DNA from: Cercophora sp. LCS_1
Taxonomy: Eukaryota; Ascomycota; Sordariomycetes; Sordariales; Lasiosphaeriaceae
Direction: 5' to 3'
Assembly: GCA_036250225.1 (NCBI GenBank)
Contig: JAPZLL010000001.1
Coordinates: 682,001 to 746,000 of the forward strand
DNA: 64,000 nucleotides
Of the stretch, positions 33,659 through 44,516 are shown piece after piece; position 1 is the stretch's first letter, and every line of letters begins with the position of its first letter. The position numbers and the translations under genes are program-made. The notes under the pieces are model-generated. The model was not told where the DNA came from and did not search any database. It was given only the letters and a program-made list of their open reading frames with translations.

Positions 33659-36148
33659 TTAGATCATCTCGTCAATTGACCGGACAATGGGAGTCTCTCC
33701 AACCGTCGGAGGGCTGCGCGGGTCGGCCACCTGCGAAGGCCGACCAAAAGGATAAAACGGATCTCGGGGGCACATGCTCTCTCGTGGCGAGAATAGGCCC
33801 TCTGTCGGCGTTGGGGGAGATTCGATGAACTGCATCCCCACAAAGTTTGGTTGAATTGGCCCGCGGAAGGGATTGTTCGTCATAGTTTCCGCCCGGGGTG
33901 ACATCAGAGCTGTGTCATCCGAAAAGTCTGGCGTGATCGTCGCGACATGCCGTTCCGGAATAGGCTCCACTTTCCTTTCTACCGGCTTTTCGACTTGCCT
34001 CGGCGGCGGCTGATTGAAGGTAAGCGGCACAAAGCCAAAGCCCTGCGGCGAACCGCCGAACCGATGTGCCCCGAAACCCGGGGACGGTGGTGGCTTGAAG
34101 AACTGTTGTGCCGGTGGTGCAAAACCTGGGGACATCGGTACGTCGTCGAATGTCAGCTTCATTGGAGCAGGCGATCTTGGCGGTCGGCCGAGGGACAGAG
34201 GGGCAAAGCCAGGAGACGGTGGTGGTTTCGAAAATGAGCTGATAGATGCAAAGCCCGAGTCAGGTTGCGGCGGCTTCAACATAACATCAGGACCGAAGCG
34301 GCCAAATCTTCCGCGGTCGTCTTCATCCTCCCTTTCCGCCCAGGAAAAGCTCGAAGGGGCTGATGATGGCCCTGGCGAAATGGGCTCCTCTCGATTCGGC
34401 GTCGAGTTTCCACGAGCCCTGATCGGACTCCTTTCCGGAGACGCATCTTTGGTGTCCTCGGCCGGGAGCGGAGCCGTAAGTGGTGCGCTTGGAACACGCT
34501 CGATATTGTCCGCCGACAAAGTCACCCTGTGCGACTTTGTCGGACTCCTTCCTGACCATGCCTTGACGCCGGCGCTGGGAAGCTTTCTCTTTGAGACGTT
34601 CTTCTGAAAGTCTTGTAAGCAGTACATCAACCTCATATTCGGGCTGATCCAACGACTCCTTGCTTGCGCCGCATGATAGGCATCATTAACGCTCAACGCA
34701 GGGTTTTGATACATCCCGTACGCGATGATCAGACTTGCCGATCTACTAGCACCTTGCTGGCAGTGAACCAGCACCTTCTTCCCATCCTTCACTTTCTTGT
34801 CGATGAGCTCGCAGAGCGTCATGAGGTCGTCGGCGATGTCGGTATTGTGATCCCAAGGCATGTGCACGTATTCGGGCTCCCTGAACGGTTGGGCCTTGGG
34901 GGTTGTCGGGGTCTCTGCCATCGACTCATCTGGATACTCGAAAGCCGTAGCAAAGCTGGCGGCGCTGACGGCTGTGTCCGGGATAGGGGAATCGTCCGCG
35001 GGTTTCTGCTCTGTCGGCTCCTTCTTAGGCCAGGCGGCCTTGAAGGGGTTTTGAACCTCGCGCGCAACATTGATGACCAAGTCGAATTTGGAAGCCTCCT
35101 CCGCTGTTGGCTCGAGATAAAGGAAAACTTGGTCGGGGTATATGCAAATGGGCCCGTCCGGATACCCGGGTGACTTTTGATCCTCATTATTTTCCACTTC
35201 GTGATACGGCTCAACATCGAACGTCGAACGATTGGCAACCTGTGCCCGGATGGGCGAATCTTCTTCCGCGATCGTCGTTTCAACACCAGGTGCATTCCCA
35301 GACGGTCGAGGGGGTCGCAGGAATGACGAAAGACCGCTTTCATTGCGCTCCAAGACAGTCGGGATGGTCATGCCCCCAGGGGGCCCAAAGGTCGACGACT
35401 TCAGCGCCCCAAGCATGTGAGGGGATGAAGTCGAGTGTTTGAGTGCCCGGCGCTGAAGGATTGGGGGAACCTGCAGGGTGGGAACAGATGGTGAGAGAGG
35501 CGCCTCAACTACCGGTCTGTTCATCAAGTCCGAAGAGTTCGTTTTCAGACTGAGTTGACTTGGCTTGCGTTTCATCGCCGGGATGGTGGGTTTGATAAAA
35601 GAGACAGAAGGAGACGCAGGCTCCGACGTCAGCGATGATGAGAGCGAGTTAAATGGCGGTTGGATAGAAAGACCTTTCATGTTCTTGGGTCGCCGCGGTG
35701 CCGGTGAGGTCATCGGGCGCTCGAGATTGGGTGTGTCTGACACGGAGAGGCTGGCCATGCCAGAGAGCCCGCCAAAAGGCGTCGGTGCAAAGGTTTGGAG
35801 AGGCATTAAGTTCACCGGAGAATCTGGCGACGAGGAAGGTGAAGGGTCGGAAAGATCCGAAGAGTCGGTGCACGAGACCGTTGTGGTTGGTGACGACTCG
35901 GCCGACTCTGTCGCCCGTGTTGACGTGCTGTCGTTGTGCTTGTGAGTAGAATCTGTTGGGAGGGTAGGTGGCCCCAGCTGAGGTTGTGTGCTTCCGGGGA
36001 GTTTGGGAGGTTCCAACCCCATCGCCACTTTGGGATCAACAATTGTGACAGCACCTTGCTGGTCCATAGCGTCGCTATCCAAGTCAAATACCGACATAAA
36101 GGAGGGTATTTGATCCTCGTAAAACCGTCTGACTGCGGCAGAAGGCAT
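33659..36148 (-). CDS. Dual-specificity (MAP kinase) phosphatase, MSG5-like
   Basis: 829 aa from the ATG giving MPSAAVRRFYEDQ, single exon. The catalytic domain (about residues 335-510) opens with ICIYPDQVFLYLEPTAEEAS, continues FDLVINVAREV, and has the signature KVLVHCQQGASRSAS at about 459-472, an intact HCxxGxxR active site. Asp in the MPWDHNTDIADD loop is the likely general acid. These features place it with fungal MAPK phosphatases such as yeast Msg5 and S. pombe Pmp1; the target MAPK cannot be read from sequence. N- and C-terminal arms are long, disordered and rich in SP/TP sites. The C-terminal arm repeats a PPPSPGFAPL-type motif several times. An uninterrupted in-frame stretch without an ATG runs upstream to about 36413, so a spliced, longer N-terminus is possible. 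Confidence 0.8.
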   Translation of the reverse strand: MPSAAVRRFYEDQIPSFMSVFDLDSDAMDQQGAVTIVDPKVAMGLEPPKLPGSTQPQLGPPTLPTDSTHKHNDSTSTRATESAESSPTTTVSCTDSSDLSDPSPSSSPDSPVNLMPLQTFAPTPFGGLSGMASLSVSDTPNLERPMTSPAPRRPKNMKGLSIQPPFNSLSSSLTSEPASPSVSFIKPTIPAMKRKPSQLSLKTNSSDLMNRPVVEAPLSPSVPTLQVPPILQRRALKHSTSSPHMLGALKSSTFGPPGGMTIPTVLERNESGLSSFLRPPRPSGNAPGVETTIAEEDSPIRAQVANRSTFDVEPYHEVENNEDQKSPGYPDGPICIYPDQVFLYLEPTAEEASKFDLVINVAREVQNPFKAAWPKKEPTEQKPADDSPIPDTAVSAASFATAFEYPDESMAETPTTPKAQPFREPEYVHMPWDHNTDIADDLMTLCELIDKKVKDGKKVLVHCQQGASRSASLIIAYGMYQNPALSVNDAYHAAQARSRWISPNMRLMYCLQDFQKNVSKRKLPSAGVKAWSGRSPTKSHRVTLSADNIERVPSAPLTAPLPAEDTKDASPERSPIRARGNSTPNREEPISPGPSSAPSSFSWAEREDEDDRGRFGRFGPDVMLKPPQPDSGFASISSFSKPPPSPGFAPLSLGRPPRSPAPMKLTFDDVPMSPGFAPPAQQFFKPPPSPGFGAHRFGGSPQGFGFVPLTFNQPPPRQVEKPVERKVEPIPERHVATITPDFSDDTALMSPRAETMTNNPFRGPIQPNFVGMQFIESPPTPTEGLFSPRESMCPRDPFYPFGRPSQVADPRSPPTVGETPIVRSIDEMI

Positions 36149-39100
36149 GTTCAGTGGCAATGTTCCTGAAATCTTTCCCTTCGGCTGCCACTTTGGCCCG
36201 AACCGGCCCCGGTTTGCTTCGATTTCGTCGCAGCCACGATCAGGCTGTTGATGAACGACCGACTTGGTCGCGTAGCGCTCGGGTAACTGAGGGTCGCCTA
36301 TAGGCAGGTAACACCGCGATAGTCCCCGATTTTCAAAATTATCCCACCGAGTCCCCCTGCTGAATGAGTGGCTATGTCGTCGTTCAAAGGAGGCGGGACA
36401 GCACTGCTGAATCCTTCAACACTCCGGTTCTCCGTCACGCTCGAGTCCGATATCCCTGATCCTTTGAGTGGCGCACCGTCAGGCCCGCGTCTCGAATCGC
36501 GGATTGAGTGTCGCGAACCCGATCCAATTGAACGAGACCGGCGCCGTTGTGTCGTCGGGGGGAACTGGTAAAGGCTTGAACGACGGCAGGAACGGTCGCG
36601 AGAGGATACCACAATGCAACTGATGCGTAAAGGGCGAGCAGAGACTTATAGATCCCGAACTGTCAATGGGACGGAACAAAGGAGGCTGAGTTCAAGAGCG
36701 ACTACCTTTGAACGCAAGAGACGAAGCGGCGGGGTCTCCTATGGTGGTGGACTGACGATGGTCCTGATGATGCCTCTTGGAGGGTCCGGCCGCAAGCGTC
36801 GTCGACTTGGGTGTCGTCGGGGTTGGGAGAAGTGGTAAAGGGAAAGAAAGAATGGGAGGGAGAGAAAGGGAAAGTCGCTTGTCGGAATTGGTGGTCTGGT
36901 TCGCGGAACGGGAAACGGGGAACGGGGATGGCGGGTGGGTGGCACTGGGAGGGAGGCGCTGAAGGGAAGGGGGGAGGGCAACCGCAGGCGCAAAGGGAGC
37001 GACTGCCCGCCGCTCTGGCTTGGAGTGCTTGGTGGGACTCTACGGGTGCTGGGCTGGCTCCCAGCGGGCCAGTAGGGCAGGTTGTTCCCCTCTTGGCTGC
37101 GTGCAGGGGCGTTGACTGGGATGTGGGCCGCGGGGGCCGGGATGGGCCAATCACGAGCCGCTATAGCCGCCCTAAGGACAATGCAGGTCTATTAATATCC
37201 AGCAGGTGCGACGGGGACAGCAAATTTTGTGTCAACAGCCGTCATTGGCCACGCCTGCGGTTTGGCCATCAGGTCGCCCTCCCGTAACTTGCCTAGACCG
37301 TGAGGAGGTCGACGACTCGACCCTCACTCGAGCCCCACATGCAAACACCCTCTGCAGATGCCTTTGTGATCCTTCTTCAACTCTTCAGGTTGCCTCCATG
37401 TGTTACAATACTGTCTGGCGCACCGGCTTAATCCGCTGCGTGCTGCGTCAATCCCCCAACCTAGTTTCCCACAGTCACTTGCGGTTATTGGTGACGGGGG
37501 CAAGGATCGCTGCTGGTGGACGGCGAAGGGTCCAAAAGCAAAGGACAGCTGAGGAGTCTCCCGTCCCATCCGCGCTTCTTTCATGGTCGTGGCGCTTATT
37601 CCTCGAGGCAAGGATTGAATCCTCTGGTCAATAGTTCGTCCCAAATCTCCAGCTACCGCTATTGAATCCGAATGCACCATGCAACCGCTCAATCGGCGTC
37701 ATGACCGAATCGCAAAGGCGCCTGAGGGTTGCAGAGTGATGACCACCTCGCTTGACGACAAGCTCAACGCGAAGTCAAGAGGCAAATCGCCCTCCACGCT
37801 CGTCTGTAGAAGCCATTCCATTTCTGCCTATGGCGTATAAACGTGCCCACGCCCTCGGAGCACGCTACGCTGCCTTCCCGCTTTCTAGCGGTGAACGTCG
37901 GTTCCGCAGCCCGCGCACGGCTTCCAGAAATCGGGAACTCAGGATCCGGACCTAGCCAAGATGCAGCAACAGTACGCAGTATGTGTCCCTCTCACAACCC
38001 ATCACTTGATGGATACACTGGCAACCTCAAAGCACGTTTAAGCCGATGTCAACAGGTAAAGAAAGCAGCGCAGTAGTGTCGGTAGGTAGTATTTTTACTC
38101 TGAAGCCAAATTCGCCCGAGTGGATTGGCAGGGTGATCATTACCCCGGTATGAAACAAGAGTATTCGAACGATATACCAGGAGTTGTCAAACTGGGGCTC
38201 GCTGGGCAACAAACGTCCGAGGGCAAAAAGCAAAGGCCCCGTAAACAATTCGCCACAAGTGCCACGGTATCCTCGCCAAAAATGAAAATAACCATGTGCC
38301 AGGGTGTCGCGGCCCAATTTGATTGTTGTAAATGTGGCCGAGATTTGTCGCTGTTATATTTATATACGCCCAAGGTTATCACACAAGACATGGTCCATGT
38401 CCCGCACGGTGCTTCTCCGCAAGCTTCCATCGATTGCTTGCGAGATGACCCCGGCCAGATCTGAAACACGGGCCAATGTCGAACAGTGGGGTGGCGCGAG
38501 GGTGACCCGGACAGTGCATTTTTTTCATTGCGAAAAGAGGTCGAAAAGTGGTGCCGGTTCGCGGCAATGATTTTTAGTGGACTCGGGCTCCTGCAGGACA
38601 TCGAACATCAGGCAAAACAGCAACGTCGACAAGATGCCGTTAAAACGCCAAGCGCAGAGCCTCAGTTGTTTTGTTTACCTGCCATCCCGAGCCTGAAACT
38701 GCTGGGAGGTGCGACGTTCGACAAAACAAGCAGGGTAAACAGGTGACGCAAACGCCAACGTCACTCGCCGTCAAGAAACGAAACAAGAGCCTCATTGCTT
38801 ATGACGGGTTCCAGGTCGAGACATGCATTTCCCCGGGTTTGGTCTTCTTTTAGTTGAGGCAATGTCGTCAGCTGAGTCTGGTCCTGCTGAATAACCCGTG
38901 TGCTACCAAATTGAGGCGCCTTTCCCCTGGTCGCCAGGCACATGCGTCGAAAACATACCACCGTAGATCCGACGGCGCAAGTTTGGGGCGGATGCGCGAC
39001 CTCGCTTGTCATCAATCCCATCTACAAGCACACGTTCAAGCACTGCGCTAGTACTACCGACCCATTTGCGCTAGCACGGTCATCAACCTTGCCTTTGTTT

Positions 39101-42100
39101 TGTTCTTCAGGGGCAAGCTCGGCTACCATGTTCCTAGTGAGCTTCGGCGCCAGGCAGGGGCAAGAGGCCGGACTGTTTCGTTTGCGATGGGGGTAAACCC
39201 CTCTCGATCTGAGTTATGTGCCCCGACTCCGTCCATTCTCCTCTATATAAGTTCATCCTCTACTCCTAGGAGACTTGGGAGGTCCCTTCTTCCCACGGGC
39301 AGATTCTGCATGTGAGAAGAGTCTTCGGCCTTGGGGCCATCACGGCAGAAAGAACACTTCTCTGGACCTTGCACATTCGTTGTTAAGCCGTGAATCATCA
39401 CCCAAAACCCTGTCAAGTGCCCGTTTTACGTACAAACACATATAGGCCCCATGCAGCACGCGATGCCACGGAAAACCTTGAGATACAGAACCAAAACCAG
39501 CACGCTGGAATATGTTTCTGTCGGTTTTCTACTGTCTTGCCTAACGTCGTGCTAGACAAGCACCCGGCCCTTTTGCGTGCTTGTTTCCTGCCCCTACGTA
39601 TATTCTGAGCACAGGGGAGAGGCGACTCGGCTGTCGTTTACTCATCATGAACCCATGCTGAGCCGGGGAAGATATATATCTTCTTTTCTTTCTGTGAAGT
39701 TGGGGTTGAGCAGAAGAGAGGCGTACCCAAGTTCGCTTCCAAATTGAAGAAGGAACCGGCGTTGGGTTAGCATTTGTGTATCTCGGTTACATAAACTCGT
39801 GTTTCCGACAAGAAGGCAGGTTACGCTGCACGGCAGACTGCAAGATTCACATCTATGGTAGTAACTCATTCACGTGTTTAGGCGAGATCGAGTGTCTTGC
39901 CGCTACCCGACCTACATGTATGCATCGCACCACGAGTGGAGGACGACCACCAATTTCAGCAAGACCACTTGTTTGTTTTGATATTGGCTCTACGCTTTGT
40001 GAAGAATCTCACTAGTAAATATATATAAGTTGACCATTCTCAGGCTCCTATATTTGTAGTTGGGGGTGTCACATGCATGGCATGTGTGCGCGTGGTCCGT
40101 TCTTGCCGTGTGCGTTCCGTCCGCGCCGACGATTCTACTTTTCTCCCCTACACCGCACACGACAACAGGCACAACTGTGGAGTGCCACGGGGCCGACTCG
40201 GGTCGGCCGAGGCATGTGGGGCTTTGGCCTGCGCTTAGGAAAGAAGAGAATAGACCCTGCTTCGAAGACTGAGCGTCTGTTTGTGCCAACGAGTCTTCTA
40301 TTGCGTGTAGTCTTTTCCCGTACGCATTACCAAGATAGGCGCGATGGAGAAAAACTCAGCCCTCAGGTGGCATACCCAGATTTGGTAGAATGTATGGTTG
40401 GGACGCATGCGTGTGTTGCTAGGATGGGCAGTTTGAGCCAAGCACCCTAAGACCCTAAGACCTTGATACCCAGATACCTAGATACCTCGAGATTCAATTG
40501 TAGAGACCTCTTCTTGTCCGATCATAGGTGGAAACTCTCTTTGGGAAGAAATGGCGGGAAAAAGACGCAAGAGGATCAGGACTTACAAGGAAACTCATCC
40601 ATGACACCATTTACCGCTTGGTTGGGCTCGGACGTGATTGGAGACAAGGAAACAATGCAGTGACTGGGCATTGGGCCGAAAGCAAGCCCCCGGCGGAGTA
40701 GCCCAAATAGCTCCCAAGGCAGCAGGAGAGAGCGCCAAAGGCGGTCGATTGCCAGATACCCTCAAGGCTCCGTCACCGGTGTGGGTCTGAATAGCCTTCT
40801 TCAAATTATCCCCCACATGACTAACTGCACAGGGGGCTTAGGTGTTCATAAGGAACTTAACTGAATCAAGTTCCCAATGACAAATGACCAAAAAGGATTG
40901 AAATGTTTGCTCCCATATTGACCGACAGAATTGGAACAACGATGACCATATATCAATCTCCCTGGAACGACACTTGACCGCTGACTCTGGAAATATGCTC
41001 TCTGTTTCAGGAAGCATCATGCAACTTAAACTGTAGAGGTCGATGGGGCCGTTTGTCGACACGGCCTCTTTTCAAGATACAGCCATGATGGTTCAACAAG
41101 AACGTTGGTTCCATGCCATGGTTATTTGTTGTGATGGGTGAATCGCCTGCGATCGCTGGGCGGAATACTAGTCGACCTAAGCCGGTGCTGGTTACGAGGT
41201 TATAACCAAGTAATTACGGCCTCCGGAACTCCACCTACTTATCGGGGGACACCTTACACCATCGAGTCTTTGTACCCGACCCAGTGGTGGATTACGGCTA
41301 GCCCGACTCGTAGATGACGGCTGCCTGGACATCCGACCGTGTATTTGATGCGCTCCAGCAAGACTGTGCTGATATGTATGTTATCATGAGGTAGTGCTTA
41401 GAATGGCTAAGAACAGGAAAACCTGGTTTGAAAGGCGAAGGCTGAGCAAATCACTCGAACTGCTTGTGTAAGCCCTTGATCCAACCGTGGGCTGATGAGC
41501 AGTCGTCCCGGAAGGGGTTAAAAGCCTCATATAGCGTCAGGTCGTTCAATCATATCGAAAAGGATATATATGCCTACGGGCCCATTGAGGAAGAACACCC
41601 CCGAGTCAATATCCGGAGGTCCGGGCCGGCCTGTGCCGTGCGTTATTGGAAAAATGCCCCACATCGGAGCCGGAAACGGAGCGACGATGTCGGGACGAGA
41701 CGGAGTGGATCCGACTCCCCAACCGGACGTGTCGTTATCAGTTGAGCAGGGGACGCAAGACCCTTTCCCCGGCACCTTACCAGTTTGGCAACGTGGAGCC
41801 AACTCCAAAAAAGAAAACCACAGGATGCGCGCAAGGCGGTAAGCCGATCGCGAATGATGTTAGCATCCCGGCCACCGCCATCAGCACAACGGAATAAGAA
41901 AAGAGAGGTTGAAGCTTTCGGTTACGACCCCGCATCAGGGACTTTGCGTTTATCGTTACATTTGCATCCGAACGGGTCGATTGACCAACCTCCCTCTCAC
42001 GAAGGGTATCTTTTTTGGCTGCCGCCATGGTTGGTCTGCCCCTGAGAGCGACAACATCGGTCAACCAGTTCATCGTGCTTCACTGTCCTTTTCCATTCTC

Positions 42101-44516
42101 GAATGCTGCCCAAAGCGTCAGCGATGTCCACAATTCTCCGGCCCGCAGGATTCAAGGAAAGCCAGAGAAGCCACCCAGCATGCAGGCCCAGATCTCGATG
42201 CATTCGCGAAGACGTGGACTGCAGAAAATTGTTTCGAGTTATGCATGTTTTGTCGTTCTGGCCAGATGTTGAACGCCACAACCCCTCCAAAGTCAGGATC
42301 AGGGAGCCGACTTTCTTTTTCTTCAAATTCGCAAAGGCTCAAGCGCTTCCAAGAAATTTGGGAGCCGAATTCGGACGAAGCTGAAATGCCCAGGGTGCTG
42401 CGAACAGACGATGGGGCTTTGGCACCCGTCCTTTGCGCATTGCGGCTACTGCACCGGAGGCTTAGCATGTTCACGGCTCCGGGGGTGAAGTATCAATGTC
42501 TGTTTCGGCATCTTCGGCCGGGACTGACGGCGTTGTTGAAACCGATGTTCCCGACGACACCAGGCATGCGCTCCTAACAGAGGGTGGTTATCGGGAAGAC
42601 GTGGATTCCGTGGAAGACGATTTCGCACACCCACCACGCGTTCCGAGAAAGGGCAGTGAGAACAAAGCTCCGTCAGCGACGCGTGCATCGAGACGGGATC
42701 TCACATGCAGCTCCCCTGCCTTGCTGCAGCTCTGGTGAGACCAAATTGGTTGATATCTGCAAGAACGAGGTGTGGTTTCTCGCTTGCGGCATCCCTAATG
42801 TGATGAGTCCTGTCCAGAAACAGGTTCAATCAGTTTGCTCCTTGTCCGCGACTAGGCGCTGAATCACCGCGCCCGAGATGATGGTGTCGGTTCAAGGTTT
42901 GCTCTTGTCGATCACCTTCCCCCAGAGGCATCACAAGCCGTTTAAAAAAGAAAATGCTGGGGAGGCTTGTGAGTGTGGGTGCAACAACGTTTCGAGCGTG
43001 CAGGCTGGAGTCGCTGAACAAGTTTGATTCGTCAATGGCATGTCGCGAAGTGCCATCGCGCAAGCTGTCAAGGGTTAACCCCAGTGGTCCCTGGTCCCCC
43101 TTTCCAGCCTCCTCTTGCTCCCCCTGGTCTGCGTGCTGGAGGCGCCAAGTTGCCAACACCCTAGCGCTCCAATTCGGGTTCCTCTGTCGAAAGCCCTAGG
43201 CCGTTGACGTCCCTTCATTTCGACAAGCACGGAAACCCACCAGGATTGACGACGGGGGTGTCGCGATGTCAGAGTGGACTGCAGGGCGGACGGAGAGAGA
43301 GTTACACAGACGGGCATCGCTGTTGGGCGCTCTGACAAAAACCCGCGACGCGGGCAATATCGGGCAGCGTTCTGATGGGCTCAGAATTCGTGGAGAAGCG
43401 GTGCTCGAACCCCCATCCCTACAGCAGACATGCACATGGCATACATGCGCGATACAGCATGCCATATCTCACCGTCGAGTGAGAGGGTGAGGTGTGGGGA
43501 GACTGATGCGACAGCGAGGTGCAATGGTTCGTGCCTGGAGCGGAGACTGGCCGAAAATGAAGAAGCACCGTCCCCATATCGTCGCCATCGACTCTCGATT
43601 GTGGATCTTATTGGCGCTGGTAAATCGGTCAACACAAGAACGTTGGGTGGAGAGTGGTCTCTAGTTTTCGAACTGGACGAGCCTGAACTAGCCGCGGTTG
43701 CGCTTGACTTTGGACTCGCTCCGCCTACGCTGGGCTAGCTTTCTGCGCACATGTCTGCTTTTGTTGAATCCAAGGCTCAAAAGAAAACATTTCCATGGGT
43801 GCTTTCCGACGGCCCGTGTGCCATGTTGCATCTGTCGAGTCAACCCCCGCTCTTGCAGCTCTGTTTTGCGTCTCTCGAGGTACCTACTTGACCTAGTACT
43901 TTCTGCACGTCGACGTGTGGGCGTGGAGTCGAGGGGTCTTGCTGCTGGCACAATGCACCATTTACATTCGAGCCCAACTGGATTGGAGCGGGTTCGAGCT
44001 GTCCACTGATCTCCCACTCGCCACTGGCCCAAGCAATCGGTCCAGGGTGTGTCGATGTCTCCCAACCGCCACTAGTCCATCCCCATCCTCCTCATTATCC
44101 TGGGAGTGCCCATGCCGGCCTGATCTATCCCAAGTCTCTCCTTTTGCCTCTCCTTGCAGTCCAGCTCGCGCTTGCATCTGGACGCCTTTTGCTCCTCTTC
44201 GCTCCTCGCCCCGAGGTCGGCACCTTTGGTCGTTGCATACACACTACTAATCGCTCTAATACCCGTTCACTGTCCACGAATATATCTTATTTTTAATGCT
44301 TTTTTTTTCCCGCTTCCCCGCCCACCGCATTCGATTCCGACGTCGACTGGCGATTGTTGATGGATGGTCTGGGCAGCCGGTGCCGTCACTTAGTAAACCA
44401 GCCTATGCGGCAGCGTCCCGAGAATCGAGTGTCGAAACGCGAATCCCTGGTACCCGCCTGGGGAAAAGGAGCGACGGGTGAAGAGAGCCTGCGCGACGGC
44501 GAGGTAGCCGGGAAAA
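36149..44516. other. Long region without recognisable genes
   Basis: The left 0.9 kb is the upstream region (or missing 5' exons) of the phosphatase gene; the right 0.7 kb, with CT-rich tracts near 44080-44160, is the leader of the next gene. In between I found only short open frames with no motif, signal or family resemblance. TATA-like sequences occur at 39242 (CTATATAAG) and about 40018. A perfect 10-bp palindrome GGTTATAACC lies near 41198-41207. Small lineage-specific genes or non-coding RNAs cannot be excluded. Confidence 0.4.

Noticed and set aside
41909..42577. 222-codon plus-strand frame in the gene desert
   Set aside because: Cys/Arg-rich chance-like composition and no recognisable start context or motif.
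43395..43425. GGGGGTTCGAGCACC (minus strand) as a tRNA B-box
   Set aside because: The final CC of the B-box is missing and no cloverleaf fits.
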